In this document: one piece after another, positions 7,019 to 13,520 of the stretch | Position numbering within the stretch: position 1 is the stretch's first letter | Layout of the letters: each line of letters opens with the position of its first letter | Origin: CAYSYN01 sp964447735 | GTDB taxonomy: Bacteria; Patescibacteriota; Minisyncoccia; Minisyncoccales; GBS-2 | Assembly: GCA_964447735.1 (NCBI GenBank) | Contig: CAYUTJ010000015.1 | Location: 1 to 14,849, forward strand | Reading direction: 5' to 3' | Length of the DNA: 14,849 nt | Program-made: the position numbers and the translations under genes | Notes under the pieces: model-generated | What the model saw: only the letters and a program-made list of their open reading frames with translations | The model's database searches: none | What the model was told of the DNA's origin: nothing

Positions 7019-7668
7019 TGGCAAAAAAAATAATTACAAAAAAGAAACCTGAAAAAAAATTGACGGTTTATATTAAAAAGAAAGCAGGAAGATCCACCCA
7101 GACAGGCAGAATTTGTGTCAGGCATAGAGGTGGTGGAGTGAAAAGGCTTTACAGAATAGTAGATTTTGGACAGGAGAAATTTAAAATCCCAGGGAAAGTA
7201 GTAGCTTTGGAATACGATCCCAACAGGACAGCCTACATTATGTTGGTAGAATATGAAGATGGAGAAAAAAGGTATAGGTTAGCTCCTCATGAAATAAAAG
7301 TTGGAGATGAAATCATTTGTGCAGAAAAAGCTGAAATTAAAGTTGGAAATAGAATGAAATTAAAAGAAATTCCAATTGGAACTTCAGTTTTTAACGTAGA
7401 GTTAGTTCCGGGAAAAGGAGGAAAAATAGTCAGAGCTGCAGGAACTTCTGCAAAAGTTGTGGGGCAAGAAGAAAAATATACNNNNNNNNNNNNNNNNNNN
7501 NNNNNNNNNNNNNNNNNNNNNNNNNNNNNNNNNNNNNNNNNNNNNNNNNNNNNNNNNNNNNNNNNNNNNNNNNNNNNNNNNAAAACTCCTTGGGGAAAAC
7601 CTGCAAGAGGTATTAAAACAAGAAAGAAAAAATGGACAGATAAATTAATAATTAAAAGAAGAAAATAA
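7018..7668 (+). CDS. rplB: 50S ribosomal protein uL2, interrupted by an assembly gap
   Basis: Large-subunit core protein at the subunit interface, needed for peptidyl transfer and subunit joining. Before the gap, GRICVRHRGGGVKRLYRIVDF, LEYDPNRTAYIMLVEY, YRLAP and the PGKGGKIVRAAGT stretch are diagnostic. After it, the TPWGKPARG end and a basic tail match. By comparison with E. coli about 73 residues are missing, including the HPHGGGEG loop with the conserved histidine near the catalytic centre, so the true gene is about 120 bases longer than shown. The N-terminus also starts late: the usual KPTSPGRR segment is absent and RIVDF begins at residue 46 instead of 63. An in-frame TGA at 7006-7008 rules out an upstream extension. 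Confidence 0.93.
   Translation: MAKKIITKKKPEKKLTVYIKKKAGRSTQTGRICVRHRGGGVKRLYRIVDFGQEKFKIPGKVVALEYDPNRTAYIMLVEYEDGEKRYRLAPHEIKVGDEIICAEKAEIKVGNRMKLKEIPIGTSVFNVELVPGKGGKIVRAAGTSAKVVGQEEKYXXXXXXXXXXXXXXXXXXXXXXXXXXXXXXXXXXKTPWGKPARGIKTRKKKWTDKLIIKRRK
7482..7581. other. Assembly gap of 100 N
   Basis: Exactly 100 unknown bases, the conventional placeholder for a scaffold gap of unknown size. The two flanks are in the same reading frame of rplB across it. Family alignment predicts roughly 215-225 missing bases, so the run should not be read as a true length. Confidence 0.98.
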
Positions 7669-7674
7669 AAAAAC

Positions 7675-8004
7675 ATGGCAAGATCAAAGAAAAAAGGCCC
7701 ATATGTAGATCAAAAACTGCTAAAGAAAGTTTTGAAATTAAAAAAAGAGAAGAAAGAAGAGCCAATCAAAACTTGGGCAAGAGATTGTACCATTATTCCA
7801 GAGTTCGTTGGAATTACCTTTTTGGTTCATGATGGAAAAAATTTTGTTCCAGTGAAAGTGAGAGAAGAAATGGTAGGACACAAATTGGGAGAATTCGCTC
7901 CAACGACAAAGTTTTTCAAACACGGAGGTAAAAAACAAAGAGAATTGGAAAAGAAAATGGCAGAAAGGGAAGCCCAAAAATTAAAAGAAACAATGCAAAA
8001 ATAA
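7675..8004 (+). CDS. rpsS: 30S ribosomal protein uS19
   Basis: A 109-residue 30S head protein that, with uS13, contacts the A-site finger of the large subunit. The start [16 protein letters not shown], the [18 protein letters not shown] stretch, the [16 protein letters not shown] segment and KFFKHGG are all typical. The C-terminus runs about 17 residues beyond the usual 92 as a lysine/glutamate-rich tail ([18 protein letters not shown]) that is probably helical. It starts 6 bases after rplB without a Shine-Dalgarno and ends one base before rplV. Confidence 0.97.
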   Translation: MARSKKKGPYVDQKLLKKVLKLKKEKKEEPIKTWARDCTIIPEFVGITFLVHDGKNFVPVKVREEMVGHKLGEFAPTTKFFKHGGKKQRELEKKMAEREAQKLKETMQK

Positions 8005-8005
8005 C

Positions 8006-8344
8006 ATGGAAGTAAAAGCCCATTTAAGATATTTAAGAATGGCACCAAGGAAAGTAAGATTAGTGGCTGATTTGATTAGGGGGAAAGATGTCCAGAAAGC
8101 AAAGAATATTTTAACCTTTTGTAAAAAAAGGGCAGCAAAACCCCTTTTGAAACTTTTGAATTCTGCTATAGCTAATGCCAAAAACAATTTTAATTTAAAA
8201 GAGGATAATCTTTTCATATCAAAAATTTTGGTCAATGAAGGTCCGAGATTAAAAAGAATTTTCCCCAGAGCTAGAGGAAGAAGAGATATTATTCAAAAGA
8301 AAATGTCACACATTACAATCGTTTTAGAAGAGAAAAAATCATGA
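8006..8344 (+). CDS. rplV: 50S ribosomal protein uL22
   Basis: A 112-residue protein whose long beta-hairpin forms part of the exit-tunnel constriction with uL4. It has LRYLRMAPRKVRLVADLIRG at the N-terminus (a typical MxPRKxRxVAxxIRG pattern), LLKLLNSAIANAKNN in the middle helix, and the hairpin VNEGPRLKRIFPRARGR followed by SHITIVL. The length equals the family norm (110 in E. coli). The final bases form an ATGA overlap with rpsC. Confidence 0.97.
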   Translation: MEVKAHLRYLRMAPRKVRLVADLIRGKDVQKAKNILTFCKKRAAKPLLKLLNSAIANAKNNFNLKEDNLFISKILVNEGPRLKRIFPRARGRRDIIQKKMSHITIVLEEKKS

Positions 8345-8979
8345 CCCACAAAACTCATCCCAAAATTTTAAGAGCTAAGAAAATGGAAAATTGGCACGGA
8401 AGAGGATTTTATGAAAAAGATTTTGCTAAAAAGTTAGAAGAAGATTTTAAAATTAGAAAATTTTTGGAAGAAAAAATAGGTTCTCTTTATATTGAAAAGA
8501 TAGAAATTGAGAGGTCACCATCAAAAATTAGCGTTATTATCCATACCCCTAGGCCTGGAATGGTAATAGGAAGAAGAGGAGAGGATATTGAAAGATTAAA
8601 AAAGGAATTAGAAGAAAAAATTTTAAAGAGGAAAGGAGAGTTAAGGCTTGAGGTTAAAGAGGTTTCCAATCCCTGGACTTCAGCTCCTTTGGTTGCAAAA
8701 TGGATGGCAGCTCAAGTTGAAAAAAGAGTTCCCTACAGAAGAGTTTTAAAAATGGCTTTAGCAAGAATTATGTCTCAAAAAGGAGTTTTGGGAGCAAGAG
8801 TTCAATTGAAAGGAAGGTTAGATGGAATTGAAATTGCTAGGAAAGAAATGATGCAAAAAGGAAGGCTTCCCAGACAAACTTTGAGATCTGATATTGATTA
8901 TGGGGAAGCTCAAGCCTTCTGTTCTTACGGAGTTGTGGGGGCTAAAGTCTGGATTTTTAAAGGTGAAAAATTTGAATAA
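8341..8979 (+). CDS. rpsC: 30S ribosomal protein uS3
   Basis: A 212-residue protein at the mRNA entry channel with helicase-assisting basic residues; E. coli has 233. The KH domain is seen in TPRPGMVIGRRGEDIERL with the GRRG loop at 77-80. The C-terminal domain is seen in VPYRRVLKMALARIM, GVLGARVQLKGRLDG, the LPRQTLRSDIDYG stretch, and GVVGAKVWIFKGE. The N-terminus MTHKTHPKILRAKKMENW departs from the common MGQKVxPxGFRLG but keeps the K-x-HP core and aligns in position. No long C-terminal tail is present, which explains the shorter length. The start overlaps rplV by ATGA. Confidence 0.97.
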   Translation: MTHKTHPKILRAKKMENWHGRGFYEKDFAKKLEEDFKIRKFLEEKIGSLYIEKIEIERSPSKISVIIHTPRPGMVIGRRGEDIERLKKELEEKILKRKGELRLEVKEVSNPWTSAPLVAKWMAAQVEKRVPYRRVLKMALARIMSQKGVLGARVQLKGRLDGIEIARKEMMQKGRLPRQTLRSDIDYGEAQAFCSYGVVGAKVWIFKGEKFE

Positions 8980-8981
8980 AT

Positions 8982-9395
8982 ATGGCCTTAATTCCTTCTA
9001 AATTTAAATATAGGAAAAGACAAAAAGAACTCTACAGAATAAAAGGAAAGGAAACGAGAGCGACGGAATTAGTTTTTGGTTCTTTTGGTTTGAAAGCTTT
9101 AGAGGGAGCTTTTTTGACAGAGAAACAAATCGAAGCAGCTAGAAGAGCAATTTTAAGATATTTAAGGAAAGGAGGAAAGCTTTGGATTAGAGTTTTATGC
9201 GACAAACCAGTAACCTCAAAAGGAGTTGAATTTTCAATGGGAGGAGGAAAGGGCGATGTTTCAGGACATGTAGCTCCAGTAAAAGCAGGAAGAATAATTT
9301 TTGAGATAGAAGGAATTGAGGAAAAAATTGCCAAAGAAGCTTTAAAGAAAGCAGCCGCTAAATTGCCAATTAAAACAAAATTTGTTAAAAAATGA
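8982..9395 (+). CDS. rplP: 50S ribosomal protein uL16
   Basis: A 137-residue large-subunit protein beside the A and P sites that positions tRNA. The stretch FGSFGLKAL, TEKQIEAARRAILRYLRKGGKLWIRV, and the C-terminal EALKKAAAKLPIKTKFV are canonical. In the loop that approaches the peptidyl-transferase centre, the usual KPLAVRMGKGKG reads KGVEFSMGGGKG without any length change. Arg81 of E. coli, the residue hydroxylated there by RoxA (YcfD), is therefore Ser85 here, and the following SGHVAP also differs from the common EYWVA. Start and end are well fixed: two bases after rpsC, and ATGA overlap with rpmC. Confidence 0.97.
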   Translation: MALIPSKFKYRKRQKELYRIKGKETRATELVFGSFGLKALEGAFLTEKQIEAARRAILRYLRKGGKLWIRVLCDKPVTSKGVEFSMGGGKGDVSGHVAPVKAGRIIFEIEGIEEKIAKEALKKAAAKLPIKTKFVKK

Positions 9396-9589
9396 AAGCA
9401 AAAGAGCTGAGAGAAAAATCAAAAGAGGAATTGGAAGGAATTTTAAATGATTTAAAGAAAAAGCTTCAGAAACTAAGGTTTGATTTAGTAGAAAAAAGGT
9501 TAAAAAATGTTAGAGAAATTAGGAAAACAAAAAGGGAAATTGCAAGGGTTTTAACAATTTTAAAAGAAAAATGCCAAAAAAAAGATTAA
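9392..9589 (+). CDS. rpmC: 50S ribosomal protein uL29
   Basis: A 65-residue two-helix protein next to uL23 near the exit tunnel. The pattern [18 protein letters not shown], then [19 protein letters not shown], then [17 protein letters not shown] is the family signature (xELRxxSxxEL ... LRFQxAxGQLxNxxRIRxVRRxIARxxTVL). As in many CPR sequences the second part is more charged than usual. It begins in an ATGA overlap with rplP, and its last 19 bases also encode the first residues of uS17 in another frame. Confidence 0.94.
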   Translation: MKAKELREKSKEELEGILNDLKKKLQKLRFDLVEKRLKNVREIRKTKREIARVLTILKEKCQKKD

Positions 9590-9822
9590 TCGGAAAAGTA
9601 GTTTCTGACAAAATGAAAAAGACGATCGTCGTTTTAGTTGAAAGATGGAAAACTCACCCAAAATATAAAAAGCGTTATCTTTTTTCTAAAAAATATCATG
9701 CCCATGACGAAAAGGAAGAAGCCAAAATTGGAGATTTAGTAATGATCGAAGAATCAAGACCTTATTCAAAGACTAAAAGGTTCAAATTAGTAAAGATTTT
9801 AGAAAAAGCTGAAAAAGAATGA
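9571..9822 (+). CDS. rpsQ: 30S ribosomal protein uS17
   Basis: An 83-residue primary 16S-binding OB-fold protein, the same size as in E. coli (84). [20 protein letters not shown] matches the start G.VvSdKM.KTivV, and [19 protein letters not shown] and [18 protein letters not shown] are the conserved loop and strand. The 19-base overlap with rpmC is longer than the 4-base overlaps around it. The start is still supported because the residues from Lys4 on are family-conserved and no later Met precedes GKVVSDKM. It ends in ATGA with rplN. Confidence 0.96.
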   Translation: MPKKRLIGKVVSDKMKKTIVVLVERWKTHPKYKKRYLFSKKYHAHDEKEEAKIGDLVMIEESRPYSKTKRFKLVKILEKAEKE

Positions 9823-10190
9823 TCCAGATGAAAACAAAATTGAAAGTGGCAGATAATACTGGGGTAAAGGTTGTTCAATGTATTAGAGTTTTGAAAGGAT
9901 CAAAACCGAGATACGCCACAGTAGGTGATGTTATTGTTGGAGTAGTAAAAGAGGCCGAACCAAGAAAAGAAATCAAAAAGCACGATATCGTGAGAGCTGT
10001 TGTAGTGAGAACAAAAAAAGAAGTTAAAAGAAAAGATGGAACTTATGTTAGATTTGATGATAATGCCTGCGTAATCATAGATCCTAAAACTGGAGACCCA
10101 AAAGGAACAAGGATCATAGGGCCAATTGCCAGAGAAGTTAAAGAAAAAGGTTTTGATAAAATAGCAACTTTAGCAGAAGAAATAGTATGA
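9819..10190 (+). CDS. rplN: 50S ribosomal protein uL14
   Basis: A 123-residue protein at the subunit interface, forming bridge B8 and the docking site of the silencing factor RsfS. The length equals that of E. coli exactly. [65 protein letters not shown] and [12 protein letters not shown] follow the very conserved family pattern; Ala after NTG is Val here. ATGA overlaps link it with rpsQ and rplX. Confidence 0.98.
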   Translation: MIQMKTKLKVADNTGVKVVQCIRVLKGSKPRYATVGDVIVGVVKEAEPRKEIKKHDIVRAVVVRTKKEVKRKDGTYVRFDDNACVIIDPKTGDPKGTRIIGPIAREVKEKGFDKIATLAEEIV

Positions 10191-10507
10191 AAATAAAAAA
10201 AGGAGATTTAGTTTTGGTAATTTCTGGAAAGTGGAAGGGAAAGACTGGGAAAGTTTTGAGAGCTTTGCCAAAAGAAATGAAAGTTGTAGTTGAGGGTGTT
10301 AATTTAGTAAAGAAGCACCAGAGACCAAGGAGGGAAGGGGAGAAAGGACAAATAATGGAAATCCCAAAACCTCTTTCTGTTTCGAAAGTAAAGTTAATTT
10401 GTCCCCATTGTAAAAAGCCAACTAGGGTAGGTTATTTAATAAAAGGGGAAGAGAAAGAAAGAAAAAAGGTGAGAATTTGTAAAAAATGTAAAAAGGAAAT
10501 ACCATGA
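10187..10507 (+). CDS. rplX: 50S ribosomal protein uL24 with zinc-knuckle C-terminus
   Basis: A 106-residue assembly-initiator protein of the large subunit near the exit tunnel. The KOW motif is [23 protein letters not shown], followed by [15 protein letters not shown] and the [19 protein letters not shown] strand. The C-terminal part holds C72-P-H-C75 and C98-K-K-C101, a four-cysteine arrangement expected to bind zinc. Many bacterial uL24 proteins keep such cysteines and others, including E. coli, do not. The overlaps at both ends are 4 bases long. Confidence 0.97.
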   Translation: MKIKKGDLVLVISGKWKGKTGKVLRALPKEMKVVVEGVNLVKKHQRPRREGEKGQIMEIPKPLSVSKVKLICPHCKKPTRVGYLIKGEEKERKKVRICKKCKKEIP

Positions 10508-11061
10508 TGAGGTTAAAAGAAAAATATGAAAAAGAAGTTGTTCCCAAAATGATGGAAATTTTTAATTTTAAAAACAAATTTCAAGTTCCAAGAATTGTAA
10601 AAGTTGTTTTAAATTCTGGTTTTGGAAAGTTAATTTCTGGAAAAACGGCAAAGGAACAAGAAAATATTATTGAAGCGATTTTGGAAGATTTAAAAATGAT
10701 TTCAGGACAAAAACCAATCATTACTAAAGCCAGAAAATCAATTTCGGGATTTAAAGTAAAAAAAGGACAACCTTTGGGAGCTAAAGTTACTCTCAGGGGT
10801 AAGAGAATGTATGATTTTTTAGAGAGATTAATTTACATTGCTTTACCTAGATCAAGAGATTTTAAGGGAATAGATCAGAAATCTCTAGACAAATCTGGAA
10901 ACTTAACTATTGGGATTAAAGAGCATGTGTGTTTTCCAGAAATTTCCTTAGAAAAAGTAAAATTTATATTTGGACTCGAGGTGACGATAGTGACCAATGC
11001 TAAAAAAAGAGAACATGCTCTCGAACTTTTTAAACTTTTAGGTTTTCCAATAAAAAAATAA
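10504..11061 (+). CDS. rplE: 50S ribosomal protein uL5
   Basis: A 185-residue protein of the central protuberance that binds 5S rRNA and contacts P-site tRNA; E. coli has 179. [17 protein letters not shown] is the usual start, followed by [46 protein letters not shown], the [10 protein letters not shown] stretch and KEHVCFPEI. Two adjacent ATG codons exist. The first overlaps the rplX stop as ATGA, and the second gives MRLKEKY, nearer the family start. The two differ by a single Met. A partial Shine-Dalgarno, AAGGA, stands about 8 bases upstream. Confidence 0.97.
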   Translation: MMRLKEKYEKEVVPKMMEIFNFKNKFQVPRIVKVVLNSGFGKLISGKTAKEQENIIEAILEDLKMISGQKPIITKARKSISGFKVKKGQPLGAKVTLRGKRMYDFLERLIYIALPRSRDFKGIDQKSLDKSGNLTIGIKEHVCFPEISLEKVKFIFGLEVTIVTNAKKREHALELFKLLGFPIKK

Positions 11062-11065
11062 AATT

Positions 11066-11251
11066 ATGCCAACAAAAGCCCAAATAGTGAAATCAAAAAA
11101 GAAACCAAAATACAAGACAAGAATTGTCAGGAGATGTTTTCATTGTGGCAGGGCTCGAGGTTACATGAGAAAATTTGGATTATGTCGAATTTGTTTTAAG
11201 AAATTTGCAGAGCAAGGTTTAATTCCGGGAGTAAGAAAATCATCATGGTAG
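11066..11251 (+). CDS. rpsZ: 30S ribosomal protein uS14, zinc-binding type Z
   Basis: A 61-residue short zinc form of uS14, needed for 30S head assembly. C24-x-x-C27 and C40-x-x-C43 form the zinc knuckle, and [23 protein letters not shown] is nearly the consensus. The C-terminal [11 protein letters not shown] is canonical, and 61 residues is the usual length. The gene is also called rpsN; the cysteine-free long form is not present in this window. Its final 7 bases overlap the rpsH start. Confidence 0.98.
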   Translation: MPTKAQIVKSKKKPKYKTRIVRRCFHCGRARGYMRKFGLCRICFKKFAEQGLIPGVRKSSW

Positions 11252-11658
11252 ATGTAATTTCAGATATGTTAGTTCAAATTAAAAACGCTCAGGCTGTAAA
11301 AAAGCCAGAGGTTTTTGTTCCTTTCTCAAAATTTAAGTTTGAACTTGCAAAGATTCTAGAGAAAGAAGGATTTGTAGAAAGAGTTGAGAAAGTAAAAAGG
11401 AAAATTAGAAAAGGAAAGACAAAACCAAAACCCTTTTTAAAAATTATTCTAAAGTATGACAAAGATGGAAGAGGAGCAATTTCTGGGATTAAAAGAATTT
11501 CAAAACCAGGTCAAAGAATCTACAAATCCTACAAGGAATTAAAACCTGTAAAATCAGGATATGGAATTGCAATTTTGACTACTTCAAAAGGAGTGATGAC
11601 AGACAAGAAAGCAAGAAAATTAAAGGTTGGAGGAGAAGTAATTTGTGAAGTTTGGTAG
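11245..11658 (+). CDS. rpsH: 30S ribosomal protein uS8
   Basis: A 137-residue primary 16S-binding protein, translational repressor of the spc operon in E. coli. It has the start [48 protein letters not shown] and [22 protein letters not shown] ending in GGEVICEVW. The usual length is about 130; a short lysine-rich insert ([15 protein letters not shown]) explains the surplus. GGGAG lies about 11-16 bases before the ATG but inside rpsZ coding sequence. The E. coli uS8 target at the rplX-rplE junction was not recognisable here. Confidence 0.97.
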   Translation: MVDVISDMLVQIKNAQAVKKPEVFVPFSKFKFELAKILEKEGFVERVEKVKRKIRKGKTKPKPFLKIILKYDKDGRGAISGIKRISKPGQRIYKSYKELKPVKSGYGIAILTTSKGVMTDKKARKLKVGGEVICEVW

Positions 11659-11661
11659 AAA

Positions 11662-12225
11662 ATGTCAAAAATTGGCAAAAAACCAATTGAAATTCCAAAC
11701 AACGTGAAAGTCGAAATTCAAGGACAAAGAGTTTTGGTTGAGGGACCAAAAGGGAAATTAGAAAAGGAATTTCCTTCTGAAATTAAGATTGAAATGAAAG
11801 AAGGAAAAATTTTTTTGTCTCCGAAGATAGAAGAGAAGAAATTAAAAGGAAAACTAAAAAAGATTAAGGCTCTCTGGGGTTTAACTCGCCAGTTAATTTT
11901 TAATATGATAGAAGGAGTGACAAAGGGTTTTGAAAAGAAATTAGTAATTCAGGGGTTAGGTTATAGAGCAAACATGGAAGGAGATACTTTGGTTTTACAA
12001 GTTGGTTTTTCCCATCCCGTAAAAGTGACTTTTCCAAAAGAGATCAAAGTTACTGTCGAGAAAAATATAATTTCAGTCTCGGGAATTGATAAGGAATTGG
12101 TGGGACAAATTGCTGCTAAAATTAGAAACGTGAAACCAGCAGAACCCTATAAAGAAAAGGGAATAAAATACCTTGGTGAAAGAATAAAGAGAAAGGTTGC
12201 TAAGAAAGCAAAAATGGCAAAATGA
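11662..12225 (+). CDS. rplF: 50S ribosomal protein uL6
   Basis: A 187-residue two-domain protein near the factor-binding site at the base of the L7/L12 stalk, where EF-G and EF-Tu act. [58 protein letters not shown] repeats and [23 protein letters not shown] are typical. The C-terminal [17 protein letters not shown] plus a basic tail matches RxxRxPEPYKGKGIRY. The tail adds about 10 residues to the usual 177. It starts 3 bases after rpsH and ends in an ATGA overlap with rplR. Confidence 0.97.
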   Translation: MSKIGKKPIEIPNNVKVEIQGQRVLVEGPKGKLEKEFPSEIKIEMKEGKIFLSPKIEEKKLKGKLKKIKALWGLTRQLIFNMIEGVTKGFEKKLVIQGLGYRANMEGDTLVLQVGFSHPVKVTFPKEIKVTVEKNIISVSGIDKELVGQIAAKIRNVKPAEPYKEKGIKYLGERIKRKVAKKAKMAK

Positions 12226-12575
12226 AGTTAACTAAAAGAGAAAAAAGAGAGAAAAGAAAAAGAAAAATTAGAGCTAGAGTTTTTGGAACTAAAGAAAGAC
12301 CGAGGTTGAGCGTTTTTAGATCGAACAAACATATTTATTGCCAATTAATAAACGATGAGAAGGGTCATACAATAATTTCAGCTTCAGACAGAGAATTGAA
12401 AAACTCGAAAGCAAAAAACAAGATAGAAATAGCTTTTGAAGTAGGAAAATTGATAGCGAAAAAAGCAAAAAAATTAGGAATTGAAAAAATTGTTTTTGAT
12501 AGAGGAGGTTATAAGTATCATGGAAGGGTCAAGGCCTTAGCTGAAGGAGCGAGAGAAGGAGGGTTAAAATTTTAG
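12222..12575 (+). CDS. rplR: 50S ribosomal protein uL18
   Basis: A 117-residue 5S-rRNA-binding protein of the central protuberance, the same length as in E. coli. A strongly basic N-terminus ([18 protein letters not shown]) leads into [20 protein letters not shown], then GHTIISASD, and ends in the canonical [28 protein letters not shown]. It is the last gene before the only repetitive spacer of the cluster, and after it translation can no longer be coupled by stop-start overlap. Confidence 0.97.
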   Translation: MKLTKREKREKRKRKIRARVFGTKERPRLSVFRSNKHIYCQLINDEKGHTIISASDRELKNSKAKNKIEIAFEVGKLIAKKAKKLGIEKIVFDRGGYKYHGRVKALAEGAREGGLKF

Positions 12576-12628
12576 ATTGGAGATTGTAAATTTTAAATGA
12601 AAATTGTAAATTTGAAATTTTAAAAAGT
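12576..12628 (+). repeat. AT-rich quasi-heptameric repeat between rplR and rpsE
   Basis: The 53-base spacer contains no gene and can be divided into 7-base units rich in ATTGTAA, ATTTTAA, TTGTAAA, TTTGAAA and TTTTAAA. The 11-base word ATTGTAAATTT occurs twice (12583 and 12603). Similar short-period AT repeats are common between genes in Parcubacteria as far as I recall. A weak promoter-like pair, TTGTAA (12584-12589) and TAAATT (12607-12612) 17 bases apart, falls inside it but may be a chance product of the composition. Confidence 0.6.
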
Positions 12629-13123
12629 ATGGAAAAAGAAAATAAAACAGAAGAAAAAGAAAAATTTGAATCAAAGCTTTTAGAACTGAGAAGAGTTGTT
12701 CATGTAAGGGCTGGAGGGAAAAAACTAAGATTTAGAGCTGCTGTCGTTGTTGGAAACAAAGCAGGAAAAGTTGGTTTTGGAGTAGATTCAGCAACTGATG
12801 TTGCTCAAGCTATTGAAAAAGCAACGAGACAGGCAATGAAGAATTTAATTGAAGTTCCAATCGTTGAAGATACTATCCCTCACGAAGTCTATGCAAAATT
12901 TGGACCCTCTGAAGTTCTATTAAAACCCCAGAGAAAAGGAAGAGGGGTAGTTGCTGGAGGCCCTGTGAGAGTTATCTGTCATTTAGCTGGAATTAAAAAT
13001 ATTTCAGCTAAAATCTTGGGAATGACTACCAATAAAATTAACAATGCCAGAGCTTGCATTGAAGCATTGAAAAAATTAAGAATAAAAAAACATGCAACTT
13101 CATCAAATCAAACCAATCCATAA
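12629..13123 (+). CDS. rpsE: 30S ribosomal protein uS5
   Basis: A 164-residue 30S protein that, with uS3 and uS4, shapes the mRNA entry and decoding fidelity. An acidic-basic N-terminal stretch precedes LELRRVVHVRAGGKKLRFRA, then VVVGNKAGKVGFG, KNLIEVPIVEDTIPHEV, and LLKPQRKGRGVVAGGPVR. The C-terminal KILGMTTNKINNARACIEAL replaces the usual GSSNPINVVRATIEAL with one extra residue. The length is close to the usual 167. It follows the repetitive spacer without a Shine-Dalgarno. Its last 32 bases overlap rplO, and no rpmD lies between the two. Confidence 0.97.
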   Translation: MEKENKTEEKEKFESKLLELRRVVHVRAGGKKLRFRAAVVVGNKAGKVGFGVDSATDVAQAIEKATRQAMKNLIEVPIVEDTIPHEVYAKFGPSEVLLKPQRKGRGVVAGGPVRVICHLAGIKNISAKILGMTTNKINNARACIEALKKLRIKKHATSSNQTNP

Positions 13124-13520
13124 ACCAAAAAAACCAAAAAGAATTGGAAGAGGGGGGAAAAGAGGAACTTATTGCGGAAGAGGAATTAAAGGACAGAAGG
13201 CAAGAGCTGGAAGGAAATTAAAACCAATCGTTAGAGAGGTTTTGAAAAAATATCCAAAATTGAGAGGCTATAAGTTTTCAGCTAAAAAAGATTATGCTAT
13301 CTTAAATTTAAGAGATATTGAAAGGAAATTTAAGAAGGGAGAAAAAGTTTCTCCTGAAATCTTAGTTAAAAAGAGATTGATAAGAAAAATTTCTGGTAAA
13401 ATTCCAAAAGTTAAAATTTTAGCAAAAGGCAAAATTTCCAAACCCTTAATTTTTGAGAATTGCTTTTTCTCTCAAAAGGCAAAAGAGAAAATAGAAAAAG
13501 CAGGAGGTAAAATACTATGA
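13092..13520 (+). CDS. rplO: 50S ribosomal protein uL15
   Basis: A 142-residue late-assembly protein of the large subunit (144 in E. coli). MQLHQIKP, then RIGRGGKRGTYCGRGIKGQ and KARAG correspond to the glycine-rich rRNA-binding N-terminus, and KAKEKIEKAGGKIL to the C-terminal dimer-like end. The middle is divergent: the usual FEGGQMPLYRRLPKFGF is reduced to VLKKYPKLRGYKF, a form I associate with Parcubacteria. The 32-base overlap with rpsE is the longest in the window. The start is supported because the family-conserved residues begin at once. The GGA GGT codons of its AGG end form the secY Shine-Dalgarno. Confidence 0.95.
   Translation: MQLHQIKPIHKPKKPKRIGRGGKRGTYCGRGIKGQKARAGRKLKPIVREVLKKYPKLRGYKFSAKKDYAILNLRDIERKFKKGEKVSPEILVKKRLIRKISGKIPKVKILAKGKISKPLIFENCFFSQKAKEKIEKAGGKIL
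13502..13508 (+). promoter_or_regulatory. Strong Shine-Dalgarno site for secY
   Basis: AGGAGGT lies 8 bases before the secY ATG and is fully complementary to the canonical 16S anti-Shine-Dalgarno. It is the only such match upstream of any start in this window. It sits inside rplO, where it encodes conserved glycines, so coding constraint alone could account for it. Confidence 0.7.

Noticed and set aside
7287..7676. Minus-strand open frame through the N run
   Set aside because: It stays open only because the 100 unknown bases contain no stop codons; it lies antisense to rplB.
12584..12612. Promoter TTGTAA-N17-TAAATT before rpsE
   Set aside because: Both boxes match only 4 of 6 and lie in an AT-rich repeat where such pairs are expected by chance; not listed as a separate feature.
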